From: Zea mays
Taxonomy: Eukaryota > Streptophyta > Magnoliopsida > Poales > Poaceae
Length of the DNA stretch: 64,000 nt
Assembly (NCBI RefSeq): GCF_902167145.1
Contig: NC_050099.1
Location: 238,030,588-238,094,587 of the forward strand
Direction of reading: 5' to 3'
Shown: positions 45,127 through 58,000 of the stretch, in pieces
Layout of the letters: each line of letters starts with the position of its first letter
How positions within the stretch are numbered: the first letter of the stretch is position 1
Program-made: the position numbers and the translations under genes
Notes under the pieces: generated by a model
The model's input: the letters and a program-made list of their open reading frames with translations, nothing else
Told to the model about the DNA's origin: nothing
The model's database searches: none

Positions 45127-48100
45127 TGTAACACCCTGAATTTGGGGGTATAAAATTTCTTTGCTCATATTCACAAATTCAGGTGTTACTTCCTTTTCTC
45201 ATCCTTCCTAATTCTTTTTTCTCTCATTTCTATAGGAGCTAAGTGCTTATTTTACTTGTAACCATAGTTTATTATGTTAAACCCTAGTGGAGTATGAATT
45301 GTTGCATCATGTTGAACCCTAGATTTCACTTTTGTTTGGTGCATAATTCTCAAAAGGTCTAATTTGAATTTGGGGCTCATTTGAATTTGAATCAAATAGA
45401 ATAAATAAAAGAAAAGGGAAAAACAATTCAGAATAAAAGGAAAAGGCAAAGCAGCCCACTTACCCGCCCTCCTCGGCCTTTCGGCCCAGTCGGCCCACCC
45501 CGCGCGCGCCTCCCCCCCCCCCTTCTCTCTCTGCGCAGCGGGCCCGGCCTGTCGGCGCGTCCGCCTTCTGCGCACCCGCCTCCCTCTCTCACTGCTCGTC
45601 CGGCCCTACCCGTCGGCGCCCGCCTTCCCCGCGCGCGCCCGCTCCCTCGCTCTCTCTCTGCCCGTGGGCCCAACCCGTCAGCCCCGCTTCTCTCGCGCCC
45701 GCACCCGCTTTCTTCTCTCTCTCTGCGTCGCGGGCCCGGGCTGTCAGCCCCGTCGTCCCCGCGTAACCGCCGCCGAGCTGCTCGCGCCCACCTCCCCCGC
45801 GCCCACGTCGCGCGTGGAACTCGCCCCACCTCGCCCTCGGCCACTTGTGCCCCGAGCCCACTCGCCCTCACCCTCTCCCCCCATTTGCGCCCAGTAGACC
45901 CTCTCTCCCCCCCTCGCTGCGCGCACGCAGAGCACCGCCGCCATAACCCCGCCGTCCCGAGCTCGGTTCTTCGTCGCCGTTGGAGCTCCGCCGCGCCCTT
46001 AGCCCCGGTGAGCTCTGCCCCGACGCCCGCAACTCGGAACGCGCCCCAATTCCCTCTCCCCCTCCCTATTTCTCTCTGCCCGCGCTCACCCGTCGTCCGC
46101 CGTGCAGCCGCCACCGTCGACCCGGGTCCCCGTCGCGTCTCCGTCGCCGCCGAGGAGTCCCCGGAGCCCGCCTTGAGGTAACGGACCTCTCCCGCCCCTA
46201 TCGCCCTTTGTTTTGCTCTCTGTTGCGTTTGATTGCTCGCCGGAGTAGAGTAGCCCCGCCGCCGAGCCGCCCCGCCGTGAATCGCCCCCCTCCGGTGCCT
46301 CTGCCCTAACCCAGACCCCACCAATGGAGTCCCCGTGCCCTCCCTAGCCTCCCCGACCACTCGGATTGCCCCAGAGCCCCGCCAATCGCCCGCGCCCCTC
46401 GTCTCCGGCGAGCCCTCCGCCGCGGGGACGAGCGCCGCCGCCCAGCTAGCCGTAGGGAAGACCCAGGCCGCCCATCCGATCTCCGCCGTTCAGCCCAGAT
46501 CGGGCGGCCCTGATTCAACTCGCCCGGACCTAATCCTGGCCGTCCGCCAGCGATCCAGCGGCCCAGGCCCACTGCCCCCTCACCCCGTCTCTCTGCCCGC
46601 TAGGCCCCACTTGTCAGCTCGCCCGCGCGCCCGCGCTGTCCGCCCGGCCCCGCCCGTCAGTCCGCCCGCGCGCTCTGCCTGCCCGGTCCCGCTTGCCAGT
46701 CGCCCGCGCCCGCGCTGTCCGCCCGGCCCCGCCTGTCAGCCGCTCCCGCCGCCGCGCGCCCGTCCGCAGGATCTAATCCTGGCCGTAGATCTGAGATCCA
46801 ACGGCTGTAGGCGCCCGATACCCCTTCGCCCGCGCATGTTCTTAAAGAGCCCCCCTGTTTTCTGGAAATTGCGCCCGCCGTCCCTGGTTTCTCGCAGTTA
46901 AGTCCCTGGCCCTTTTATTTAATTCAAAATAAGTCCTTAGGGTATAATTTTAACCCCTAAACTTGTAAAATTCATAACTTTGTCATATGAACTCCAAATT
47001 AGGTGCTTCAAATTGCAAAATGTTCATAATATTATTATCTATCTGTTTATGCAATGTTTCCCTGCTGTTTCCATGTATTAATTAATAGCTAATCACTAGG
47101 ATAGGATTAAGACTATTGAAACCTTATTTAAGATAATTGGAAATGAGTAGACTTTAATAATAGTTGGATTACTTAAGTTTATGGACTTAAACACTTAAGT
47201 TTAGGAACTTAAACCAGATAATTACTTAATCCCACCACTAACTTAGACCTGATTAGTGGATAGTGAATCACTTTGTGTAGTCCTCTACCCCAGACCTAGG
47301 GAACACTAGAGTGCCTATCCCTTTTCTGTTATGAACTTGTGACCCCTCTCTGCTGCATATGTTTGGTATATTGTTTTCTGTTTGTTATTTTCCCAAGTGC
47401 ATAGTGTGAATGATTGCTTTGCGTAGACAACGAGCAGTCTGTGTTTCCCGAGGCAGTTGCAGAGGAAGCCCCTGATCAGCAGTTTGGTGAAGGCAAGTGT
47501 CCTCTGTCCCATTATGTCCTATTCATTTATAACTTACTACCCCGCACTACTTACTTGAAACCTAAGGATTGACTAGCTTTACACTTTACTTTATCCTTGC
47601 TGACCTTATGGGCTATTATGGTTAGCACTTTGCTATTGCTTTAACATAATCAATGAACATGATGTGGCTATTTATGATACTGTTATCCTGATGATGTTGA
47701 TGATCCTGTGATACTCTAGGGGGCTCAGGCTGTTTCCTGAGTACCTCTCCGTAAGGACTGGTTCGTTGAGAGACCACCCGGGATAACAGTGCAACCATGA
47801 GGGTGAAATGGGATGCCCTTAGCTGATTAATTAGATGAACTAGAGGTGTAGTTGCTTAGCCGTCGTGCCGTCAATGGGGTCCAGGCACAGTGCTTGCTCT
47901 GCCGAGGCTGAGTGCCGAGGTTCTTTCGTTTTGCTCTTTGTTAGTCACTCTCCTGCGGGGAGGGGTACTGTGTTTATCAAACTGGAGAAACCTAACGGGC
48001 AGCTATGATCTCTAGGGAATCTTTGTAAAAGCTACGTAGTGATGCCCTGCCGGACCACCTAGGTAGTGGTCAATGGGGATTAGCTCTCCCCGGGTAGAAA

Positions 48101-48805
48101 GGGAATCATGACTCATGGGTAAAGTGTGCAACCTCTGCAGAGGGTAGTGAAACTGATATATCAGCCGTGCTCACGGTTAAGAGCAGCCTTGGGATCCTCT
48201 TTGATTAGAGATACAGATGGTTCGAGATACAATGATTATGATATGGTTTTGGTTCGACTATGATGATGATGTTCCTCGACGAGGAAATGGTTTACGGGTT
48301 GGTTAATGCTAAAATCTGGCTTCTACTAATGATAAGTACCTGACCAACTAAAAGCAACTGCTTGAGCCTAACTCCACATAAAGCTAGTCCACCTCAGCCA
48401 AACGGGACATTTGCTGAGTACGTTGATGTGTACTCATCCTTGCTTTACCACAAAACACCAGGTTGCCCACATTGTAACCACTGCTCAGGAGAAGGCGAAG
48501 CCGTGGAAGGAGACTTCCAGGAGTTTCAAGACTACGATGAGTTCTAGGAGTGGGTTGGCGGCAACCCCCAGTCAGCTGCCTGTGGAGGCTTTATCTTTAC
48601 TGCGTTTCGTTTAGCACTTTGATTTACCTGTTAAGACAATGACTATGTGGATGTCTATGACTCTATGATGTAATAAGTACTCTTTTATGTTATTATTCGA
48701 GCATTGTGTGATGATGTTCATTTATGTAATCGCTGTGTACGTGAGTTCTGATCCTGGCACGTACATAGTTCGCATTCGGTTTGCCTTCTAAAACCGGGTG
48801 TGACA
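45127..48805 (+). repeat. 5' LTR of element F, 3679 bp
   Basis: The part at about 45460-46840 is extremely GC-rich and C-rich; the rest is AT-rich or balanced. Long open frames in the GC-rich part on both strands are compositional. A consensus-like splice donor GAG|GTAACG is at 46178, and coding-like short frames lie at 47427-47492 and 48362-48547. There is no convincing TATA box at a sensible distance. Confidence 0.93.
48362..48547 (+). other. Coding-like frame within F LTR
   Basis: An open frame without its own ATG codes for an acidic C-terminus with a compact Cys motif, GCPHCNHC, and ends in TAG after DYDEF. The identical frame is in the 3' LTR at 58300-58485. It could be the last exon of a spliced transcript of R-U5, or chance. 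Confidence 0.35.
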
Positions 48806-48809
48806 TAAG

Positions 48810-48822
48810 TGGTATCAAAGCC
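48810..48822 (+). other. Primer binding site of element F
   Basis: TGGTATCAAAGCC, the initiator-Met tRNA complement with one A in place of the common G, five bases after the LTR. The following 48823-49058 is an untranslated leader with nothing recognisable. Confidence 0.88.
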
Positions 48823-49058
48823 GTGCTGACTGTAGGACCGCTGACCTAGAGTAGCACTGGTCGTACTAAGGACTATTGACCTTCCCTCTCACCTTGACCT
48901 CTGTTGTTACTTCAAAAGTCGGTCACCTCGACCAACCCTATGTTTTACTGTCTATCTATACTATACCTTGTTAAAATTTTTATCTTATTCTATCTTTGGT
49001 TTATTCACTTGTCATATTAGTTCTGCTCTTACTCTTGTGCTTACGGTGTCTTTTGTAG

Positions 49059-50054
49059 ATGGCTCGTCTTAGACACACTGCACGTAAGTCGGTGATTCCT
49101 TTCCTGCCGTCTCGACTTGCGGAGCGTCCTCTGCACCGCACCGTGTCCGGACAGTCGAGTCACCTGGAGAGGCTGCACCACCGCCTGCGTGAGGAGCAGG
49201 AACGCCAGCGTCAGCACGGAGAGCAGCAGGGCTCTTCCTCCTCACCCCAGCAGGAGGTGGAGACCGTGAGGCCCCGTTCCTCTGTTGCCCAGCTGGAGGC
49301 GCCCCTTGTTCCACCGCGGGACGTCCCGGCTGTTGGAGGAGACCCCGACGACGACGACTCAGACCACAGCACGGAGTCCTCTGAGCCGCAGGAGGCGGAA
49401 GGATGGGTCGCCCGACCCATCACCCGTGACGCCGCTCGCGGTTGTCACTTCCACGACGCACTCGACACCTTGCTGCGCCAGGCTTTCGACCGGCACACCT
49501 GGTCGATCGAGTATCGTTGCGTAGTCTACCAGCACAGTCGCGGGAGGTACCCGGACCGCTGGGAGGCTACCTGCCTAGTTCGCCGTCCGGAGGATGACCT
49601 CCGGGGTGCGGAGGCCGTTTCGGAGCACTATTCCATCTCCGAGAGGGACACTGCAGAGGCGGCTATGCAGGATGCAGCACGACGTGCACTCTCTCAGTAC
49701 TGTTCTTTGTTCGGTGGCGTGGCCGACGGTCTTAACCTTCGGTACTACCCCCGCCGCCCTACTGGCAGCACAGAGAGTGTGGTTGTTTCACCTGTTGGTG
49801 AGGCTAACCCTAGGTTGAGCAGCACAGTCAACCTAGTCGCAGTGCTTAACACGGAGCTGGATCACTCTCTGGACGAGCTAAGCAGGGCTCGAACGGAGAT
49901 TGCGGAGTTGCGTGCTGAGCTGGCAGAGCGCCATCACCAGGAGGGTGGTTCTCCCGCACCTGTTGGGACTCAGCACCCATACCGCTCACCGCCACGTGGT
50001 CGCCACACTTATGGTTCCCCTGTCTGTAAGACCAGGATAGATTTGGATCCTTAG
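49059..50054 (+). CDS. Upstream ORF of element F, 331 aa, unknown function
   Basis: ATG at 49059 directly after CTTTTGTAG. The protein begins with a basic stretch (MARLRHTARKSV), then an Arg/Glu/Gln-rich part, an acidic Pro/Glu part (about 75-110), a compact part (about 120-225) and a C-terminal coiled coil (LNTELDHSLDELSRARTEIAELRAEL, given here as positions about 266-292). The compact part has a pattern of beta-like strands followed by EAAMQDAARRAL, similar in feel to a double-stranded-RNA-binding fold; that is my impression only. No stop or shift. It precedes gag in the same orientation, 404 bp away. I do not recognise a named family. Confidence 0.7.
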   Translation: MARLRHTARKSVIPFLPSRLAERPLHRTVSGQSSHLERLHHRLREEQERQRQHGEQQGSSSSPQQEVETVRPRSSVAQLEAPLVPPRDVPAVGGDPDDDDSDHSTESSEPQEAEGWVARPITRDAARGCHFHDALDTLLRQAFDRHTWSIEYRCVVYQHSRGRYPDRWEATCLVRRPEDDLRGAEAVSEHYSISERDTAEAAMQDAARRALSQYCSLFGGVADGLNLRYYPRRPTGSTESVVVSPVGEANPRLSSTVNLVAVLNTELDHSLDELSRARTEIAELRAELAERHHQEGGSPAPVGTQHPYRSPPRGRHTYGSPVCKTRIDLDP

Positions 50055-50458
50055 ATCGTTAGCGTCGAAGTTTGTAATAATTCTTAAGTCAGGTGTCTCA
50101 GTCTTAGGTAGTCAGTTTAGTTTGCTTATCAGTTGCTTCCATTTAGTTTAGTTTGCTTATCAGTTGCTTTCATGCTTGTTATGATGAACTTGTACTGGAT
50201 TTGAATCTTTGTAATGAATGTAGCCAACATGTGGGTTTCCCCTGCAGTTTGGCTTAGCTAGTAATATTAATGAAGTCAGTTGTTTAGTTGGGAAGCCATT
50301 TACTCTTACTTTCCTTTCTTATCTGAGAAGCTGTGTTGAATCATAATGAGGATCAGTGAAGCTCTTTTGTTCACTCAGTGTCATGAAGAATTATGTATTC
50401 TCTTTTCTTATGCTGAAAGATTGTGAGATCAATGCTGATGTGTGAATGTCTTCCACAG
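50055..50458 (+). other. Spacer between F upstream ORF and gag
   Basis: AT-rich with a short direct repeat of CCATTTAGTTTAGTTTGCTTATCAGTTGC type near 50110-50170. It ends TGTCTTCCACAG immediately before the gag ATG, an acceptor-like sequence. No ORF. Confidence 0.6.
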
Positions 50459-53400
50459 ATGTCTGACAACAGGCGCCGATGCAACAGGCGTGCTCAGCTG
50501 GAGCAGCATGACCAGCAGGAGGAAAATCAGAGGCAGCCTCCCCCACCACCCCCGATGTCAGTGGAGCAGATGTTCTTGATGCAGACCCAGGCAGTGCAAG
50601 CCATCGGGCAGACTCTGGCAGCCATGCAGCAGGCTCAACAGCAACCCCAACCCCAATTGCAAGTGCAGATGCCCCAGATGCCACGAGATAAGCGTGGTGA
50701 GTTCATGAGAGGGCATCCTCCTACCTTCGCCCATTCTGCTGACCCCATGGATGCAGAAGACTGGTTGCGCGCAGTGGAGAGGGAACTGCGCACCGCCCAA
50801 TGTGACGACAGGGAGAAGGTTCTGTATGGTCCCCGCCAGCTGAGGGGAGCAGCCCAGTCCTGGTGGGAGTCCTACCTCGCCACACATGCTGACCCCGAAG
50901 CCATCACTTGGGAGGAATTCAGCGAGAGTTTCCGTCGGTACCATGTGCCAGAGGGACTGATGATCGTGAAGAAGGAGGAGTTTCTGGCTCTGAAGCAGGG
51001 ACCCATGTCTGTTAGTGAGTACAGAGACAAGTTTCTGCAGCTATCTCGTTATGCACCCGAGGATGTCAACACTGATGCCAAGAGGCAGTACAGGTTCATG
51101 AGAGGTTTGGTGGATCCCCTGCATTACCAGCTGATGAATCACACCTTCCCCACCTTCCAGCACCTGATCGATAGAGCAGTCATGACTGAGAAGAAGCGTA
51201 AGGATATGGAAGATCGGAAGCGCAAGATGAGTGGACCCCAGTCCGGAGGCACCAGCCGTCCACGTTTCTCAGGCAGTTCATCTCAGCAAGGCAGACCTGG
51301 TCACCCACAGGGATATCAGAATCAGAATCAGCGTCCGCATCAGCAGCAGTTTCAGAGACAGTACCCGCAGCAGCAGCAGCAGTATCGTCACCACAACCAG
51401 CAGGGAGGTAATCAGTATCAGAAGCAGAACAACCAGGCACCTCGCCTTCCTGCCCCAGCAGCGAATCAGAGCAACCAAGCAGCCCCAGCACAAGGAGGAG
51501 GCAGAGGATGTTTCCACTGTGGAGAACAAGGCCACTGGGCGATGCAGTGCCCAAAGAAGATGGCGCAGCAGCAGACCAACCCCAATGCTCCAGCAAGGCA
51601 AGGTGTACTGCAGCCGGCAGCAGGCAATCGTAGCCAAGCGTACAACCGTGGAAAGGTGAACCACTTGGAGGCCGAAGCAATCCAGGATGCACCAGATGTG
51701 GCAGTAGGTATGTTCTCAGTCGAATCTCATCCCGCAAAAGTGCTATTTGATACTGGTGCAACTCATTCATTTGTCACTGCGACATGGGTAGAACTGCATA
51801 ACATCTCAGTAGAGGCAATGATGCCACCCATGAGGATTAATTCGGTTGGTGGCAAGGTGCAAACAGATAAAATATGTTCAAACGTAATGGTGGAAATAAG
51901 GGGGATAGGTTTCCCCAGTGACTTAATAGTAATAGGCACCCCTGGGATAGATGTCATTCTAGGGATGAACTGGTTAATGAAGTATGAAGCAAATGTTAGT
52001 TGTGACAAGAGGACCATAACATTGAAGTCCCCGTCAGGAGAGGAGGTAGTGGCCGAGCTAAGGATGCCTAAGTCAGAAGAGGGAGTCTGTCATCAGATTT
52101 CAGTTGATAGTAAGGAGCCCAACCCGCTCGAGACTATCAAGGTTGTGTCGGACTTTCCGGATGTGTTTCCCGAGGAGCTAACGGGCATGCCACCCGAGAG
52201 AAAAGTCGAATTTGCCATAGAGCTTATCCCTGGTACCGCCCCCATTTCAAAGAGAGCCTATCGAGTGTCTGGACCAGAATTGGTGGAACTCAAGAAGCAG
52301 ATAGATGAGATGTTAGAGAAGGGTTACATCAGGCCAAGCACCTCGCCTTGGGCCGCTCCAGTGTTGTTTGTAGAGAAGAAAGATGGTACCAAAAGGATGT
52401 GCATAGATTACAGAGCCTTGAATGAAGTCACTGTCAAGAACAAGTACCCCCTACCAAGGATAGAAGATTTGTTCGACCAGCTCAGAGGTGCCAGCGTATT
52501 CTCGAAGATAGATCTGAGATCAGGTTACCATCAACTCAGAATCCGACCCTCGGATATACCGAAGACAGCATTCATCACCAAGTATGGGTTATATGAGTTC
52601 ACGGTTATGTCCTTTGGTTTGACAAATGCGCCAGCCTTCTTTATGTACCTGATGAACAGTGTGTTCATGGATTATCTGGACAAGTTTGTGGTAGTGTTCA
52701 TCGATGACATTCTCATATACTCTCAAAGTGAGGAAGATCATGTAGAGCATTTGAAGATGGTATTGCAAAGACTTCGAGAGCATCAGTTGTATGCCAAGCT
52801 GGGCAAATGCGAGTTCTGGATTCATGAAGTCTTATTTCTGGGTCACATCATAAATCAAGATGGGTTAGCAGTGGATCCAAAGAAAGTAGCAGATATCCTG
52901 AACTGGAAAGCACCGAAGGATGTTCGTGGGATCAAGAGCTTCATTGGGATGGCCGGATATTATAGGCGTTTCATCGAAGGCTTCTCAAAGATTGCTAGAC
53001 CAATGACAACGTTGCTAGCGAAGAAAGTTGAGTTTAAGTGGACCCAAAAGTGTCAGGAAGCATTTGAAGAACTGAAGAATAGATTGACTACAGCTCCCGT
53101 GTTAGTCCTGCCTGATGTCCACAAGTCATTCTCAGTATATTGCGATGCTTCGTACACCGGATTGGGATGTGTGCTGATGCAAGAAGGGAGAGTTGTAGCA
53201 TACTCATCTCGACAGCTGAAGATCCATGAGAAGAATTACCCCACACATGACCTGGAATTGGCAGCAGTGGTTCATGCTTTGAAGACCTGGAGACATTACC
53301 TGTATGGGCAGAAGTGCGACATCTACACAGATCATAAAAGTCTGAAATACATATTCACCCAGTCAGAGTTAAACATGAGGCAGCGAAGATGGTTGGAATT

Positions 53401-55033
53401 GATCAAAGACTATGAGTTGGAGATACATTACCATCCAGGCAAAGCCAATGTTGTTGCAGATGCTCTGAGCAGGAAGAGTCAAGTTAATATGTTGGCCTCG
53501 TACCCGATGCCGTATGAGTTAGCCAAAGAGTTCGACAGACTGAGCCTTGGTTTCCTGAACAGTACGCAAGGAGTGACAGTGGAATTAGAGCCCACCCTAG
53601 AGCGGGAGATCAAAGAAGGGCAGAAGGATGATGAAAACATCAACAAGATCCGGCAGCTGATCCTAGAAGGAAGAGGCAAAGACTTTCGAGAGGATGAAGA
53701 AGGAGTAATCTGGTTCAAGGACCGATTGTGTGTTCCCGACCTCAAACCTATTCGGGAACTGATCCTCAAGGAAGCTCATGAGACAGCCTACTCCATACAC
53801 CCAGGGAGTGAGAAGATGTACCAGGACTTAAAAAGGAGGTTTTGGTGGTATGGTATGAAAAGGGAGATCGCAGAATATGTCGCCATCTGTGATAGCTGTC
53901 AGAGAACCAAAGCGGAGCATCAGAGGCCTGCCGGATTGTTGCAGCCATTGCGGATTCCTCAGTGGAAGTGGGATGAGATCGGGATGGATTTCATAGTTGG
54001 CCTACCTCGTACCCGGGCCGGCTACGATTCTATCTGGGTGGTTGTGGACCGCTTAACAAAGGTGGCCCACTTCATACCTGTGAAGACGACATACACCGAA
54101 GCAACGTTAGCTGAGTTATACATGTCACAAATAGTCTGCCTTCATGGTGTGCCGAAGAAGATAGTGTCAGATCGAGGAACGCAGTTCACGTCTCATTTTT
54201 GGCAGTAGCTACAAGAAGCTTTGGGCACACATCTGAACTTCAGCTCAGCTTATCACCCGCAGACGGACGGTCAGACTGAAAGAACTAACCAGATCTTAGA
54301 AGATATGTTGAGAGCCTGTGCGTTGCAAGACAAGTCAGGATGGGACAAAAGGTTACCTTATGCAGAATTCTCCTACAACAATAGTTACCAGGCCAGCTTG
54401 AAGATGTCACCGTTTCAGGCACTCTACGGACGGAGTTGTAGGACTCCGCTGCACTGGGACCAGCCTGGAGAGAGACAGGTGTTTGGCCCCGACATCTTGC
54501 TTGAAGCCGAAGAGAATATCAAAATGGTTCGGGAGAACCTGAAGACAGCCCAGTCAAGCCAGCGAAGCTATGCGGACCGAAGGAGAAGAGAACTGAGTTT
54601 TGAAGTGGGAGACTACGTCTATCTGAAGGTGTCACCTATCAGGGGAGTCAGAAGGTTCGGAGTCAAAGGCAAGCTAGCACCCCGGTACGTCGGACCATAT
54701 CAGATTCAAGCCAAGCGTGGAGAAGTGGCCTACCAGCTCGACCTACCAGAGAGTTTGTCAGCAGTGCACAATGTGTTCCATGTATCGCAATTGAAGAAGT
54801 GTCTGCGAGTACCAGAAGAACAGTTGCCAGTGGAAGGTTTGGAAGTCCAGGAAGATCTGACATACATAGAGAAGCCAACGCAGATTCTGGAGTTTGCAGA
54901 CAGAGTCACCCGGAGGAATACCATCAGAATGTGCAAAGTCAGATGGGGTCACCACTCTGAGGAAGAAGCAACCTGGGAACGAGAAGATGACCTAAAGGCC
55001 AAATACCCTGAACTCTTTGCTGACCAACCTTGA
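50459..55033 (+). pseudogene. gag-pol: Element F gag-pol polyprotein with chromodomain, one stop
   Basis: One frame from ATG 50459. Gag core (about residues 80-250: [31 protein letters not shown]), a Gln/Pro-rich linker, zinc knuckle [14 protein letters not shown] (about 352), protease [11 protein letters not shown] (about 428), reverse transcriptase with catalytic FIDDILIY (about 746), RNase H with VYCDAS and YTDHKSL, integrase zinc domain (HPGS ... CDSCQ), catalytic core ([25 protein letters not shown]), then a chromodomain-like end (VRWGHHSEEEATWERE). TAG at 54206-54208 follows HFWQ in the integrase core between the second and third catalytic residues; the frame is otherwise complete to 55033. 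Chromodomains guide integration into heterochromatin. Because there is one lesion only, gag to RNase H may still be made. Confidence 0.93.
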
Positions 55034-55068
55034 ATCTCGGGGCGAGATTCTTTTAAGGGGGATAGGTT

Positions 55069-58000
55069 TGTAACACCCTGAATTTGGGGGTATAAAATTT
55101 CTTTGCTCATATTCACAAATTCAGGTGTTACTTCCTTTTCTCATCCTTCCTAATTCTTTTTTCTCTCATTTCTATAGGAGCTAAGTGCTTATTTTACTTG
55201 TAACCATAGTTTATTATGTTAAACCCTAGTGGAGTATGAATTGTTGCATCATGTTGAACCCTAGATTTCACTTTTGTTTGGTGCATAATTCTCAAAAGGT
55301 CTAATTTGAATTTGGGGCTCATTTGAATTTGAATCAAATAGAATAAATAAAAGAAAAGGGAAAAACAATTCAGAATAAAAGGAAAAGGCAAAGCAGCCCA
55401 CTTACCCGCCCTCCTCGGCCTTTCGGCCCAGTCGGCCCACCCCGCGCGCGCCTCCCCCCCCTTCTCTCTCTGCGCAGCGGGCCCGGCCTGTCGGCGCGTC
55501 CGCCTTCCGCGCACCCGCCTCCCTCTCTCACTGCTCGTCCGGCCCTACCCGTCGGCGCCCGCCTTCCCCGCGCGCGCCCGCTCCCTCGCTCTCTCTCTGC
55601 CCGTGGGCCCAACCCGTCAGCCCCGCTTCTCTCGCGCCCGCACCCGCTTTCTTCTCTCTCTCTGCGTCGCGGGCCCGGGCTGTCAGCCCCGTCGTCCCCG
55701 CGTAACCGCCGCCGAGCTGCTCGCGCCCACCTCCCCCGCGCCCACGTCGCGCGTGGAACTCGCCCCACCTCGCCCTCGGCCACTTGTGCCCCGAGCCCAC
55801 TCGCCCTCACCCTCTCCCCCCATTTGCGCCCAGTAGACCCTCTCTCCCCCCCTCGCTGCGCGCACGCAGAGCACCGCCGCCATAACCCCGCCGTCCCGAG
55901 CTCGGTTCTTCGTCGCCGTTGGAGCTCCGCCGCGCCCTTAGCCCCGGTGAGCTCCGCCCCGACGCCCGCAACTCGGAACGCGCCCCAATTCCCTCTCCCC
56001 CTCCCTATTTCTCTCTGCCCGCGCTCACCCGTCGTCCGCCGTGCAGCCGCCACCGTCGACCCGGGTCCCCGTCGCGTCTCCGTCGCCGCCGAGGAGTCCC
56101 CGGAGCCCGCCTTGAGGTAACGGACCTCTCCCACCCCTATCGCCCTTTGTTTTGCTCTCTGTTGCGTTTGATTGCTCGCCGGAGTAGAGTAGCCCCGCCG
56201 CCGAGCCGCCCCGCCGTGAATCGCCCCCCTCCGGTGCCTCTGCCCTGACCCAGACCCCACCAATGGAGTCCCCGTGCCCTCCCTAGCCTCCCCGACCACT
56301 CGGATTGCCCCAGAGCCCCGCCAATCGCCCGCGCCCCTCGTCTCCGGCGAGCCCTCCGCCGCGGGGACGAGCGCCGCCGCCCAGCTAGCCGTAGGGAAGA
56401 CCCAGGCCGCCCATCCGATCTCCACCGTTCAGCCCAGATCGGGCGGCCCTGATTCAACTCGCCCGGACCTAATCCTGGCCGTCCGCCAGCGATCCAGCGG
56501 CCCAGGCCCACTGCCCCCTCACCCCGTCTCTCTGCCCGCTAGGCCCCACTTGTCAGCTCGCCCGCGCGCCCGCGCTGTCCGCCCGGCCCCGCCCGTCAGT
56601 CCGCCCGCGCGCTCTGCCTGCCCGGTCCCGCTTGCCAGTCGCCCGCGCCCGCGCTGTCCGCCCGGCCCCGCCTGTCAGCCGCTCCCGCCGCCGCGCGCCC
56701 GTCCGCAGGATCTAATCCTGGTCGTAGATCTGAGATCCAACGGCTGTAGGCGCCCGATACCCCTTCGCCCGCGCATGTTCTTAAAGAGCCCCCTGTTTTC
56801 TGGAAATTGCGCCCGCCGTCCCTGGTTTCTCGCAGTTAAGTCCCTGGCCCTTTTATTTAATTCAAAATAAGTCCTTAGGGTATAATTTTAACCCCTAAAC
56901 TTGTAAAATTCATAACTTTGTCATATGAACTCCAAATTAGGTGCTTCAAATTGCAAAATGTTCATAATATTATTATCTATCTGTTTATGCAATGTTTCCC
57001 TGCTGTTTCCATGTATTAATTAATAGCTAATCACTAGGATAGGATTAAGACTATTGAAACCTTATTTAAGATAATTGGAAATGAGTAGACTTTAATAATA
57101 GTTGGATTACTTAAGTTTATGGACTTAAACACTTAAGTTTAGGAACTTAAACCAGATAATTACTTAATCCCACCACTAACTTAGACCTGATTAGTGGATA
57201 GTGAATCACTTTGTGTAGTCCTCTACCCCAGACCTAGGGAACACTAGAGTGCCTATCCCTTTTCTGTTATGAACTTGTGACCCCTCTCTTCTGCATATGT
57301 TTGGTATATTGTTTTCTGTTTGTTATTTTCCCAAGTGCATAGTGTGAATGATTGCTTTGCGTAGACAACGAGCAGTCTGTGTTTCTCGAGGCAGTTGCAG
57401 AGGAAGCCCCTGATCAGCAGTTTGGTGAAGGCAAGTGTCATCTGTCCCATTATGTCCTATTCATTTATAACTTACTACCCCGCACTACTTACTTGAAACC
57501 TAAGGATTGACTAGCTTTACACTTTACTTTATCCTTGCTGACCTTATGGGCTATTATGGTTAGCACTTTGCTATTGCTTTAACATAATCAATGAACATGA
57601 TGTGGCTATTTATGATACTGTTATCCTGATGATGTTGATGATCCTGTGATACTCTAGGGGGCTCAGGCTGTTTCCTGAGTACCTCTCCGTAAGGACTGGT
57701 TCGTTGAGAGACCACCCGGGATAACAGTGCAACCATGAGGGTGAAATGGGATGCCCTTAGCTGATTAATTAGATGAACTAGAGGTGTAGTTGCTTAGCCG
57801 TCGTGCCGTCAATGGGGTCCAGGCACAGTGCTTGCTCTGCCGAGGCTGAGTGCCGAGGTTCTTTCGTTTTGCTCTTTGTTAGTCACTCTCCTGCGGGGAG
57901 GGGTACTGTGTTTATCAAACTGGAGAAACCTAACGGGCAGCTATGATCTCTAGGGAATCTTTGTAAAAGCTACGTAGTGATGCCCTGCCGGACCACCTAG

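Noticed and set aside
45149..45156. TATAAAAT near the start of the F LTR as promoter
   Set aside because: Only 22 bp from the LTR edge, which would leave almost no U3.
45428..46360. Gly/Arg/Ala-rich 310-aa frame (and its copy at 55370-56425)
   Set aside because: Lies in the C-rich part of the F LTRs; several frames on both strands are open together, and no motif is present.
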